Source of the DNA: an uncultured Acidiferrobacteraceae bacterium
Lineage (GTDB): Bacteria > Pseudomonadota > Gammaproteobacteria > Arenicellales > UBA868
Assembly: GCA_913031305.1 (NCBI GenBank)
Contig: CAJWEF010000010.1
Coordinates: forward strand, 1 to 34,827
Length of the DNA: 34,827 nucleotides
Direction: 5' to 3'
Part shown: positions 7,166 to 15,925 of the stretch, piece after piece
How positions within the stretch are numbered: the first letter of the stretch is position 1
How the letters are laid out: each line of letters opens with the position of its first letter
Position numbers and translations under genes: made by a program
The notes under the pieces: generated by a model
Databases searched by the model: none
What the model was told of the DNA's origin: nothing
The model's input: only the letters and a program-made list of their open reading frames with translations

Positions 7166-8929
7166 TCACCGACTACCCACGGCAAGCACCTGTTTGAGGT
7201 CAGTTAGCCCGTGAAGGCACTTGGTTACACCATCCTGCACAAGCGTGCGCATCCCGCCTTTTTCAGCAAGTGAGCGTAGTTCTCCGGTCGTGGCTCTTTT
7301 TTGTATCGCCTCGCGGATTTCATCATTATTGACCAGTAACTCATGCAATGCGATCCGGCCTCGGTAACCGGTGCTGTCGCATTCAGTGCAACCTTCGGCT
7401 CTAAATAATTTCAAAGGGCCGGGGCCCGAAAGCCTTGATAGCACTTCCTCCCCCAAATAACCCGAAAACTCAGTCCACTCGGCATCACTGGCATTGTATT
7501 CAACTTTGCATCGATCGCAGAGCCGCCGGGCAAGACGCTGTGCCAGTATTCCCAGCAGAGCATCTGAAAACGAAAACGGCTCCATACCCATGTCAGTCAG
7601 TCGGGTAATAGTCTCCGGGGCATTATTCGTATGCAGGGTTGAGAACACCAGATGACCGGTAAGTGACGCCTCAATAGCCATGTGCGCCGTTTCCTCGTCA
7701 CGCATCTCACCTACCATGATTACATCTGGGTCTGCCCGCAGAAACGAACGCATAGCTGACGCGAAGGTCAGCCCTATTTGCGGGCTCACCTGCATCTGGC
7801 GGAGCCCTGGCTGGGTAATCTCGACAGGATCCTCAATGGTCCAGACTTTCTTCTGCGTCGCATTTACCTTGCTGAGCATGGCATGCAGGGTAGTTGTCTT
7901 ACCCGAGCCGGTTGGGCCGACCGCCAGGATCATGCCGTAGGGGTTTACCACCAGATTCTGGATAGCACGCAGATAATCTGGGCTTAGGTTCATGTTGCCC
8001 AGGGGCTGGGCTCCTGAACCCGCCAGAATACGAAGCACAACATCTTCATTTTCACCGGCTGTCGGCAGCGTGACCATCCGAAGTTCCGCCTCATTTTCGC
8101 CTAACTTGAAGCGGATCTTGCCATCCTGAGGCATCCGCCTTTCTGCGATATTCAGCCTTGCCATGATCTTCAAGCGCGCCACCAGTTGCTCCCGATACTC
8201 TGATGGAATCTGCCGGTATTCGCGACATTCACCGTCTACACGAAAACGGATCAGGAGTTCACGCCGATCTCCATTTGGCTCGATATGAATATCAGAAGCA
8301 CGGTCTCGAATAGCATCAAGGATGATTTTATTCGCCAAGCGCACGGCTACCGCATCTTCACCGATCTCTCCACCCTGACCGGCGTCTCTCGCCAATGACT
8401 GTAAAAAAACTTGAAATTCCTCTTTGCTTTCGCTGACAGATACAGAGCGATTGATAAAACGTTTTATCTGGGACGGGGCAGATACGACCTCCAGAAGCCG
8501 CTTCTGACAGGAAAAGCGTACGGCCTCGATTGCATCGATCGCCAGAGGGTCGCCAAAAGCCACGGTTACCGAATCAGGATCACTGGCAATGGGTAACACG
8601 TTGTGCTCACGCATTACTCTCGAGGGCACCTCTTTTAGCGCCGCTTCGGGGATTTGAATCTGGTTGAGGTCTACAAATTTCAGATCAAGTCGATTGGCAA
8701 GCGTCTTAACGATCGTGACTTCATCGACGATTCGCAAATCAACGAGGACCTCACCGAGGCGCTTACCCTTGCTCTGCTTTTGGGCTGCCAGAGCAGACTC
8801 CACCTGCGCCTCACTGATGATCCCCTCTTTAACCAACACCTCGCCCAGGCGCAGGCGGCGGCGAGCCTCAGGGTGACTCTGACTCGAAATACTGGCCTCC
8901 GAATTGGCCGGTGTCTGGGGTGAACTCAT
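7166..8929 (-). CDS. pilB: Type IV pilus assembly / type II secretion ATPase (PilB/GspE family) with MshEN-like N-terminus
   Basis: Cytoplasmic hexameric ATPase that powers pilus extension or pseudopilus assembly. It has 587 residues. The N-terminal domain carries two RLGxxL-type repeats (RLGEVLVKEGIISEAQVESA and RLGEVLVDLRIVDEV) separated by about 24 residues, as in MshEN domains that bind c-di-GMP. The core has the Walker A motif GPTGSGKTT near residue 341, an Asp-box/Walker B region (DPDVIMVGEMRDEETAHMA), a His-box (GHLVFSTLHTN) and a zinc site CDRC...CTEC in the C-terminal part. It lies 82 bases downstream of the large GGDEF/EAL gene. The pilin 2 kb downstream favours PilB over GspE, but without PilC beside it the system assignment is not certain. 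Confidence 0.88.
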   Translation of the reverse strand: MSSPQTPANSEASISSQSHPEARRRLRLGEVLVKEGIISEAQVESALAAQKQSKGKRLGEVLVDLRIVDEVTIVKTLANRLDLKFVDLNQIQIPEAALKEVPSRVMREHNVLPIASDPDSVTVAFGDPLAIDAIEAVRFSCQKRLLEVVSAPSQIKRFINRSVSVSESKEEFQVFLQSLARDAGQGGEIGEDAVAVRLANKIILDAIRDRASDIHIEPNGDRRELLIRFRVDGECREYRQIPSEYREQLVARLKIMARLNIAERRMPQDGKIRFKLGENEAELRMVTLPTAGENEDVVLRILAGSGAQPLGNMNLSPDYLRAIQNLVVNPYGMILAVGPTGSGKTTTLHAMLSKVNATQKKVWTIEDPVEITQPGLRQMQVSPQIGLTFASAMRSFLRADPDVIMVGEMRDEETAHMAIEASLTGHLVFSTLHTNNAPETITRLTDMGMEPFSFSDALLGILAQRLARRLCDRCKVEYNASDAEWTEFSGYLGEEVLSRLSGPGPLKLFRAEGCTECDSTGYRGRIALHELLVNNDEIREAIQKRATTGELRSLAEKGGMRTLVQDGVTKCLHGLTDLKQVLAVGSR

Positions 8930-9011
8930 GGGTTAATCTCTAGTCGGCAGCGTTGACGGTTCGTTAGATTTGCTGCACCCCCCGGGCCCCGGAGAGTTTC
9001 GAGAGCCGCCA

Positions 9012-12000
9012 TCATGACACCTTCTCACATCCAAAAGAATCAAGCAAACCGACGAGATTGTCCACAAGCATAGCCTGCCCATCATGTGCGGCACCCGGAT
9101 CACGTTCCCGAACGTATATCCCACACAGAACCGGCTCCAGAACAGGAAGTCCGTTCTCTTCCGGGTCCAGCACATGGATACGCCCTTTGTTTAGCCGCTC
9201 TCCTTGCGAAATCGATGCCTTCTGTAAGGCCGTGATACCGAGCCCACTTCCCAAGGCATAGACAAGGCCCTGCAATGCCGAAGATTGAAAAACAATATTT
9301 GCGCTTCGATCCATTTTTCTAAGCCCATCCAGCATGCGTTTGCGAAGCGGTGAGCCTTCTGGGTGGACCAATAAGGGAATCTGAGCGTCTTTACCCAAAT
9401 CGATATCATGCCGACCAACCCATACCGGTCGATCCACCCAGGCATGCACTGGATCGAGCTCGAGTGGTCCTGCACTCATGATCACTGCCACGTCTACCTC
9501 CCCCAGCGTCAGCCCCTCGATCAGGTGGTCGCTAGTGTCGCATAGGATATTAACTTTCAGATCAGGGTGCTCGCTCAGAAAGTTCATTGTGCATTCTTGA
9601 AATTCGTCGATCGCGGAAAAACTGGGCAATCCAACGCGCAATGTTACGTCATCTTTCTGACTGTCCTTAACGCTCATGGCTGTTTCATGTTGATCAAGGT
9701 AGGAGTGAAATTTTTCTTTTGGCAAAGGCCTGCTATAGAAGTACCCTTGAGCAATATGGCAGCCTAGCTCAGTCAACATATCTGCTTGCTCTGATGTCTC
9801 GACGCCCTCAGCAACGATTGATAGACCCAGGGACCGAGCGAGTTGCGCGACAGCACGAACGATTGCCCAGTTGTGTTTTTCGGTACCGCGCACAAAGGCC
9901 TGGTCAATCTTCAGGGTATCAAAAGGTAATTTCGTCAAATAAGCCAGGCTTGAATATCCCGTGCCAAAGTCATCGATTGCCAGACTCACTCCCAGACTCT
10001 TGAGCTGCTCTAATGTTTTGCGCGTCAAATCCAGATCTTCAGCCACAATAGATTCGGTCAACTCAAGCTCTAAATATTGCGGCTCAAGCTCCGTCTCCTG
10101 GAGCACACTTCGCACTTTCTCGATAAAATCACGGCCGCGAAACTGGACTACCGATACATTAACTGAGACTACAAATGGCGGGTGCCCAGCCTCTTGCCAC
10201 TGTTTCGCCTGGGAGCAGGCATGATGCAAAACCCAGTCCCCTATCGGAACAATGAGTCCAGTCTCTTCAGCGACAGGAATAAACTCCAGTGGTGAGATCA
10301 GACCCTGCTTGGGATGAATCCAGCGAATCAATGCTTCGCACCCATGCAAACGTCCTGACTGAAACTCAATCTGCGGCTGATAATGAAGTATTAACTGACC
10401 CTCCTCAATTGCACTGCGTAGATCATTCTCGATCCTGATGTAATCAGAGGAGAACTTCCGTCGAGTAGACTGCCAGTCAAAAAATCGGAATGTGTCGCCC
10501 CCCTGGGTCGCGGCAAACTGCGCCGCCAATCGAGATTTGCTAACCAGGTCTTGAATATCGGTGCCATTTTCTGGAAACAAAACAATACCGCCGCTCAGGG
10601 TAAAGCTAATCTTCTGGCTCTTACCGTCTTCTGAGCTAAAGTGAAAAGGCGGCTTCATTGCCTCTTTCAAGACTTTCACGATTGAATTGGCCTTAGTATT
10701 TGCGTCATCCGCATCGTCGATCAGCAAGAACTCATTACCACCTGCCCTGCCAATTACGGTATTGACATCAACAACACCGCGTAGACGTTGTCCTACTTGC
10801 TTGAGGAGTCGATCACCGACCGTCTGACCGAAAATTTCATTGGCCATGCCGAAACGGTCTATCTGAATACGCATCCCGACGGCGTGTCTTCCAGATGCTG
10901 TGAGCGTCGGAATGACTTTTCCAACGATCGCCATCGTCGACTCCAGGGTTGGCAATCCGGTCACCGCATCGTAATTTCGGAGGCGCATGGCCTCTTTACG
11001 TTCCTCGGTAACATCAGTGTGTATCAGAGCAGTGCCCTTTCTTAGCGGGTTTGACCGTATCTCGATGATCCGGCCATCAGCCAAAGAAAGATCGCTCTTT
11101 TGTTCTGTTTTTGCAGAAAACTTTTCTATGATCCCATCCCCACGGGCGCCGGCCTCTGTAAGAAATCGACCCAGCGATGCGACCGAAGTACCACGACGAG
11201 TCAACTCTTCTGGAAAGTCATACATTGTTTGATGAAATTTATTAGCATGGATCAGTCTGAGTTCATCATCGTATACAGCCACACCAACACCAAGATGATC
11301 CATTGCTTCAAGGCCCAGAATATCTTCTAGCCCTCGTATTTCTTGTTCTTGGTGCTGTTCATGGGCCCGCTCCTGGGTAACATCTGTGAAAACAGTAATA
11401 AACCCGCCTACGCCTTCGTCTACCGGCCTGCCAGAGACGTGGATAATGGTACCGTCCTTACGAGTGCGTTCAAATTCGTGCGGCTCAAACTTTTTGGCCA
11501 GGGCCAGTCTCTCGTTTACCTGAGCTTCAATATCCCCTTCGCCATACTCTCCCCGTCTGGCGTTAAACCGAAACATCTCTGCAAGAGTAGTTCCCGGTTC
11601 TCCAAAGGACTCAGGAAGTTCCAACAGATCAACAAACGCTTTGTTAGCGCTGAGCAATATAAGGTTACGATCAAAAACCGAGATTCCCTGGCGTATAAAG
11701 TCAAGAGACTTAAGGGAGAGTAGATTTTCAAGGCTAGAAATCTCACTCTCTTTTTCTCGAAGTGTCGCAAGCCGTTGCTCAGCGAGAGATAGTGCGATTT
11801 GACTTTGGCCTTGTGCTTCTTCGAGCTTGTCTTCTGATGCTTTCTCCTGTGTTACATCTTTTACTGATTCAACAGCACCTATAACTAACCCCTTAGGGCT
11901 CTTGAGGAGCTGGGCTGACCTGGCAAGATGAACGCCACCTCGGAGATTTGGATGATACGATGCTGCAACTATTGCGCCACTTTCAAGCTTCTCTACAAAT

Positions 12001-12974
12001 AGGTATTCCCTCCGCATCTGCTCATCCCACTCCAGCATAAGGTCGATCAGGATTTTTCGACGTTCGCCGTAAAACGGCAATGCATATTCATAGTTACTCT
12101 TACCGATCATGTCATCTGCCCGAATCTGTGTGAGGTTTTCCATAGCGGAATTCCAGAAGATCACAGTGCCATCTGTATCGATGGCCATGGTGGGATCCAT
12201 GAACTCCATCACTCCAACCAGTGCAGTGTAGGTCTCCGCAGTTTGTCTATTGATACGCAACTGGTAACGCCAGTACAACAGCGAAGCCACAACTCCGCCC
12301 AGCAAAAGCAACAACCCAGCAAACAGGCCCCGCATGGACACTAGGAGCGTTCTGTCATAACTGACTATCGACCGGGCCTGTGCCTGATTTGCGGCTATCG
12401 CGATCTCGTGGAGGATGGCTTGATAGGGGGTTAGTTGCCTGGATATCCGCGCATAGAACGCTGGGTCATAAGTAAACCCAGGTGTGCCCGCTATGCTTAG
12501 TATCTCAGCTTCAATAGCGTCTAGGTCGGTTGCGAGATCAAGATGCACATTCGCATGCTGCGGCAATTCGGCGAAGACAAAATCCTCGTAACCTGATAAT
12601 TGCTCTACATACTCCCAGAAACGGTAGAATTTTTGTGTCAGCCTCTTGGAGGACTCCCGCGTCTGACTGACTTCTTGCTCAACATCTTCAGTTTGGTCAA
12701 TGTCAGTCGAACTGCTATCGGGGTCAGTTGCCAATAACTGGTGCTGGGACAGTTCTCCCAGCAGGCTCTTAAGTTGATAGTCGAGCTGAGACGCTTTCCA
12801 TAAGTTAGCACCCCTGGCTTCCACCATTTCGTCAGTAAAATCTGAGAGCACACCCTCTACATATCGAAATGAGAAAAAAATACCTGCCACAACAATTGCT
12901 ATCGCCACCGCGACAGAGGCCCAAACGGGGCCGCTCCAGCGGTTCGGACTGTACACTGATAGATTGCGATCCAT
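9012..12974 (-). CDS. Membrane PAS-GGDEF-EAL protein with C-terminal LysR-type substrate-binding domain
   Basis: A 1320-residue signalling protein, probably a c-di-GMP phosphodiesterase. In order: membrane helix (about 16-37), a predicted periplasmic helical region (38-210), membrane helix (about 213-234), three PAS-like domains (about 250-370, 410-520 and 540-650), a GGDEF domain, an EAL domain, and from about residue 1108 to the end a periplasmic-binding-protein fold matching LysR effector-binding domains (VTLRVGLPSF; LTLGEVDVAVI; HPEGSPLRKRML; GLVYALGSGLGITALQKASI). The cyclase motif is GGNEF without an I-site, so it is probably inactive or GTP-sensing. The EAL part keeps EALIRW, SVNVSVVQF, ELTES, DDFGTGYSSL, LKID and VAEGVE, so it should be active. 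No LysR DNA-binding domain is present. It is followed by the PilB-like ATPase gene. Confidence 0.92.
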   Translation of the reverse strand: MDRNLSVYSPNRWSGPVWASVAVAIAIVVAGIFFSFRYVEGVLSDFTDEMVEARGANLWKASQLDYQLKSLLGELSQHQLLATDPDSSSTDIDQTEDVEQEVSQTRESSKRLTQKFYRFWEYVEQLSGYEDFVFAELPQHANVHLDLATDLDAIEAEILSIAGTPGFTYDPAFYARISRQLTPYQAILHEIAIAANQAQARSIVSYDRTLLVSMRGLFAGLLLLLGGVVASLLYWRYQLRINRQTAETYTALVGVMEFMDPTMAIDTDGTVIFWNSAMENLTQIRADDMIGKSNYEYALPFYGERRKILIDLMLEWDEQMRREYLFVEKLESGAIVAASYHPNLRGGVHLARSAQLLKSPKGLVIGAVESVKDVTQEKASEDKLEEAQGQSQIALSLAEQRLATLREKESEISSLENLLSLKSLDFIRQGISVFDRNLILLSANKAFVDLLELPESFGEPGTTLAEMFRFNARRGEYGEGDIEAQVNERLALAKKFEPHEFERTRKDGTIIHVSGRPVDEGVGGFITVFTDVTQERAHEQHQEQEIRGLEDILGLEAMDHLGVGVAVYDDELRLIHANKFHQTMYDFPEELTRRGTSVASLGRFLTEAGARGDGIIEKFSAKTEQKSDLSLADGRIIEIRSNPLRKGTALIHTDVTEERKEAMRLRNYDAVTGLPTLESTMAIVGKVIPTLTASGRHAVGMRIQIDRFGMANEIFGQTVGDRLLKQVGQRLRGVVDVNTVIGRAGGNEFLLIDDADDANTKANSIVKVLKEAMKPPFHFSSEDGKSQKISFTLSGGIVLFPENGTDIQDLVSKSRLAAQFAATQGGDTFRFFDWQSTRRKFSSDYIRIENDLRSAIEEGQLILHYQPQIEFQSGRLHGCEALIRWIHPKQGLISPLEFIPVAEETGLIVPIGDWVLHHACSQAKQWQEAGHPPFVVSVNVSVVQFRGRDFIEKVRSVLQETELEPQYLELELTESIVAEDLDLTRKTLEQLKSLGVSLAIDDFGTGYSSLAYLTKLPFDTLKIDQAFVRGTEKHNWAIVRAVAQLARSLGLSIVAEGVETSEQADMLTELGCHIAQGYFYSRPLPKEKFHSYLDQHETAMSVKDSQKDDVTLRVGLPSFSAIDEFQECTMNFLSEHPDLKVNILCDTSDHLIEGLTLGEVDVAVIMSAGPLELDPVHAWVDRPVWVGRHDIDLGKDAQIPLLVHPEGSPLRKRMLDGLRKMDRSANIVFQSSALQGLVYALGSGLGITALQKASISQGERLNKGRIHVLDPEENGLPVLEPVLCGIYVRERDPGAAHDGQAMLVDNLVGLLDSFGCEKVS

Positions 12975-13270
12975 ATTTTCTGAAAGTCACGTGGCGTCGA
13001 ACTGGCTAGGAAAAATTAACGGAATTCTCTATTTAAGTCAAAATTATCTCTTTTAGTGTTTTATTGCCTCTCACCGTAACAATCTTCCTATCACGACCAC
13101 TGCTGAAGTAGCAGTTATTTCGAAGAATCTGACTCTTTTTATCAATCAATATCTTACGGATACCTATCAAGAAGAATTCTGCCAGGCGTCCAGCAGCTCT
13201 TTTTCGAGCCCCTTAAAGTGACAATCTCACAGACGGAAGAAATACAGCGGTACCGGCTGAGCCGGCCAGA

Positions 13271-14908
13271 TCAACAAACGACGCAATTACGACCCGCCGC
13301 CTTGGCACGGTAGAGGCAGGCGTCTGCCGCTTGTATCAGATCCCCAGGCGTGCTCTTTTCGTTGGCAACCACGCTTGCCACGCCAATGCTTACCGTCACC
13401 TGGGTCGAGCCATCGGGAGCTCCTGCGTGTTCAAGACTCTCATTCTCGATAGCCTCGCGCAATCGCTCCGCTAATGCCTGTGCCGCGCCCGGGCCCGTAT
13501 CCGGTAACAGCAACACAAACTCTTCGCCACCATACCGCGCTACGAAATCCTCGTATCCTTTCGCATTATTGCGAAGAATAGATGCCACGCGTTTAAGGCA
13601 GGCATCCCCTGCAAGATGCCCGTAGGTATCATTGTATGGTTTAAAAAAGTCGATATCGATAAGCAGAAGCGCACAGGTTCCATCCTTCTTTTCTACAAGC
13701 TGGCGCCACTCCTGTTCGGATCGAACCTGAAACTCACGCCGGTTCGCAATCTGGGTCAGGCCATCAAATTTAGCATGTTGCTCCATCGATATGGTCTTGC
13801 GTCGATCTGTGACCAGCTTGTCGAAACGCGCCGTGAGGACACCGACGCTACGATCCATTGGAAGGTACTCTGCTGCGCCGCTTTGCAGGGCCCGCATCTC
13901 GGCCTCATCAGATCCTTTCCTGGAGGCTACGATCCGGGTGACACCCTTCGACACGGCAGTATCTGACAACAGATTAAAGTCCGATTCACTCGCGAACTCA
14001 TGCTCTATCAACAGAAAATCCACAGACTCATCTTCTGTCAAGAGTTTGTGGTATTGCGCTGAATCCGAGAAATGCAGTACCTCACAAGAGTTGCGAATGA
14101 TCTTTATCAGAGGCCAGAGGTTCTCGATAGAGCCAAACACCAGAACGATCGGTCTGGGTTGGAAAACACATACATCATCGTTGACAAAAAAACTACGAGA
14201 ACCGCTTAGAAAATGATACAACCCCTCCTCAGTAGGCAGGCCCAGCAACAGGTTGCCGTTCGAGCGATGTTTGATAATCGGAATGCGTCGGTTAAGCTCC
14301 TCACTCGTTTCCCACTCTTTTTGCCACTCGTCAAATTTCTCAGACGCTGGCCCCAGTGTCTGCCAGAACTGCCACACGGGCAGGGTCGAATTGGCGTTTT
14401 CATCGCGCCCGTTCTTTTCAGAAGAATTCTCGCCATTCTCTGATCCAAGCGGTTTGAGAATATCAGACAAACCCGCCCTCTCAATCACAGCCTGAAGCGC
14501 TTGCGCATCAGCAATATTCTCGCCCTCCACCCACAAAGCTCGGTAAAGCGCAACCCGGACCGGCACCTGTTGCTCAATGGGTAACCGGTCAAGCGCATGA
14601 AGTAGCCGGGTGGCCATTTCACTACCCGGACGGGTTGGCGGAAGATTGACGGGAACATCGGGAGCCCGGTGATGAATTGAGAATACTTCGTTGGCCAGCA
14701 AGCTTTGATCCTCCATTGAAAACATGGATGACGATAGCTCAGGCGCATGAACGATCAAGCGCCATTCAATTCGATCAAGCAGGTTCCAGGCTAGGAGGCG
14801 CTCATGGAGCGCAAAACAAAAGGGGCAATTCAGATCGCCGTAGGCAATGAACTCTCCCGGGTCCATGGCCTGAAGATCCTGAATCGAATTTTGTACTGGG
14901 TCACTCAC
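13271..14908 (-). CDS. DsbA-like thioredoxin-fold / receiver-like / GGDEF fusion
   Basis: A 545-residue cytoplasmic protein (no signal peptide). Residues about 18-240 resemble DsbA/FrnE-type thiol oxidoreductases: the redox motif is CPFC in GDLNCPFCFALHERL, followed by a long helical insertion and a candidate cis-proline loop (RRIPIIKH). Residues about 250-370 have a receiver-like alternation of strands and helices but no clear phosphoacceptor signature. The C-terminal GGDEF domain has DIDFFKPYNDTYGHLAGD and an intact GGEEF near residue 459; the I-site arginine is missing (GYED), so product inhibition is not expected. A small helix-turn-helix gene ends 41 bases upstream and is probably in the same operon. 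The 296-base gap downstream (12975-13270) holds a small CCGGC/GCCGG hairpin at 13253-13265 and no gene I can support. Confidence 0.88.
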   Translation of the reverse strand: MSDPVQNSIQDLQAMDPGEFIAYGDLNCPFCFALHERLLAWNLLDRIEWRLIVHAPELSSSMFSMEDQSLLANEVFSIHHRAPDVPVNLPPTRPGSEMATRLLHALDRLPIEQQVPVRVALYRALWVEGENIADAQALQAVIERAGLSDILKPLGSENGENSSEKNGRDENANSTLPVWQFWQTLGPASEKFDEWQKEWETSEELNRRIPIIKHRSNGNLLLGLPTEEGLYHFLSGSRSFFVNDDVCVFQPRPIVLVFGSIENLWPLIKIIRNSCEVLHFSDSAQYHKLLTEDESVDFLLIEHEFASESDFNLLSDTAVSKGVTRIVASRKGSDEAEMRALQSGAAEYLPMDRSVGVLTARFDKLVTDRRKTISMEQHAKFDGLTQIANRREFQVRSEQEWRQLVEKKDGTCALLLIDIDFFKPYNDTYGHLAGDACLKRVASILRNNAKGYEDFVARYGGEEFVLLLPDTGPGAAQALAERLREAIENESLEHAGAPDGSTQVTVSIGVASVVANEKSTPGDLIQAADACLYRAKAAGRNCVVC

Positions 14909-14949
14909 TATGCTATTGCCTGTTAGCCATTCTGCTGCGGTGAGGCGAA

Positions 14950-15435
14950 TTACTCTTTTTCACGGTCCTGCCGCCGCCGCTCCAGGCCAACTGCGGCCGG
15001 GGGTAATTGTTTGGCATCCTCGGGCAGGCTGTCGACGATCGACGCCATAACGACCCATGATCGGATGGGCTCACGGTAGTGACGAGGTAAGGCGGCCCAG
15101 GCACGGGCAAGAGCGATTGCCTCTACCGGCAGATCATCAACAGAGTCCCACTGCTCTGTCTTATGTCGAGGTCCAGTGCCGCTGGCAAGCCAATCCGGAT
15201 TGACGTTAAGCCAGTCGGCAACACGTTCAAGGCGGTGGCGCCTGGGGAAAGCTTCGCCCTCAAGATACTTACGTGCCGTAGTCAGACTCTTGGCCTGCGC
15301 CTCGCGACGCAGGGGCTCAATCTCTACCGGTAGTCGTGACCAGCTGCCCTCGCGTGAACTATGGCCTGCATCACACATCGCTTCAATCAGCCTTTGTGCA
15401 AACTCCTGATAGGGTGCCTCAGTTTTTTGATTCAT
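14950..15435 (-). CDS. Small XRE/phage-repressor-like helix-turn-helix regulator
   Basis: Probable DNA-binding regulator. From ATG 15435 it has 161 residues; 13 more codons are open upstream to 15474 but add a cysteine- and arginine-rich start unlike a normal N-terminus. The helix-turn-helix lies in the middle of the N-terminal half: LTTARKYLEGEAFPRRHRLE followed by VADWLNVNPDWLASGTGP, the pattern of repressors that use a DWLxxGxGP helix. The C-terminal half is helical and ends in a charged tail (ERRRQDREKE). It sits 41 bases upstream of the DsbA-like/GGDEF gene on the same strand, which suggests it regulates that gene or shares its promoter. No convincing Shine-Dalgarno sequence is seen at either start. 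Confidence 0.7.
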   Translation of the reverse strand: MNQKTEAPYQEFAQRLIEAMCDAGHSSREGSWSRLPVEIEPLRREAQAKSLTTARKYLEGEAFPRRHRLERVADWLNVNPDWLASGTGPRHKTEQWDSVDDLPVEAIALARAWAALPRHYREPIRSWVVMASIVDSLPEDAKQLPPAAVGLERRRQDREKE

Positions 15436-15493
15436 AACATGACACCGTGATCTCGTCACACCACCTGGGCACACTACCTGGGAGTCAGACTAC

Positions 15494-15874
15494 TTAATCC
15501 TGCTGTTGATTAACCCGCGCGATCAGCGTGGCCCCGCGTTTTTTGAACAGATCTACTAAGTATGGAATCACGCGCGAGCGCCCTTCTGCCTTGGCGAAAT
15601 AAAGAGCACGGTCTGCATTTTTGAGTAATTTGTCGAGTGTTTCCCGGTCAGGACCAAACCCCGCAATTCCAGCGCTGAATGTAATATTAACCGATTCGGT
15701 CTTGGGAGTTTAAAGTTGCCTATCCCACACCAAATCCAGTACTCCCTGGAACTCGTCTGTCGCCGTTCCCGCGCTCCCGGAATAATCGACAATACAGAAT
15801 TCTTCGCCCCCTATGCGGGTAAATATGGTTTTCTCGGAGAGTCGATCACAAAGCAACCTATCGTCTCTTATTAT
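15494..15874 (-). pseudogene. GGDEF-domain remnant interrupted by an in-frame stop
   Basis: On the minus strand a single frame reads DDRLLCDRLSEKTIFTRI, then GGEEF (about 15804-15818), continues to DLVWDRQL, meets one TAA (about 15710) and resumes in the same frame as TPKTESVNITFSAGIAGFGP and LLKNADRALYFAKAEGRSRV before TAA 15494. This is the C-terminal two thirds of a GGDEF domain with its active motif and final SxGIA and DRALYFAK segments in the right order and spacing. The upstream half is missing: a TAA at 15875-15877 closes the frame and there is no start. It lies directly upstream of the helix-turn-helix and DsbA-GGDEF genes and may be the relic of a duplicated cyclase. Confidence 0.8.
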
Positions 15875-15925
15875 TTATGGCACTAGGCTGGATCGGATGA
15901 AGACTGCATCAAAACTTGGTGTTTA

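Noticed and set aside
13253-13265. Terminator after the DsbA-like/GGDEF gene
   Set aside because: The CCGGC/GCCGG stem has only five pairs and no T-run follows it on the minus strand.
15568-15792. A 74-residue minus-strand frame in the GGDEF remnant
   Set aside because: The real signal is in another minus frame, which carries GGEEF and the later GGDEF motifs.
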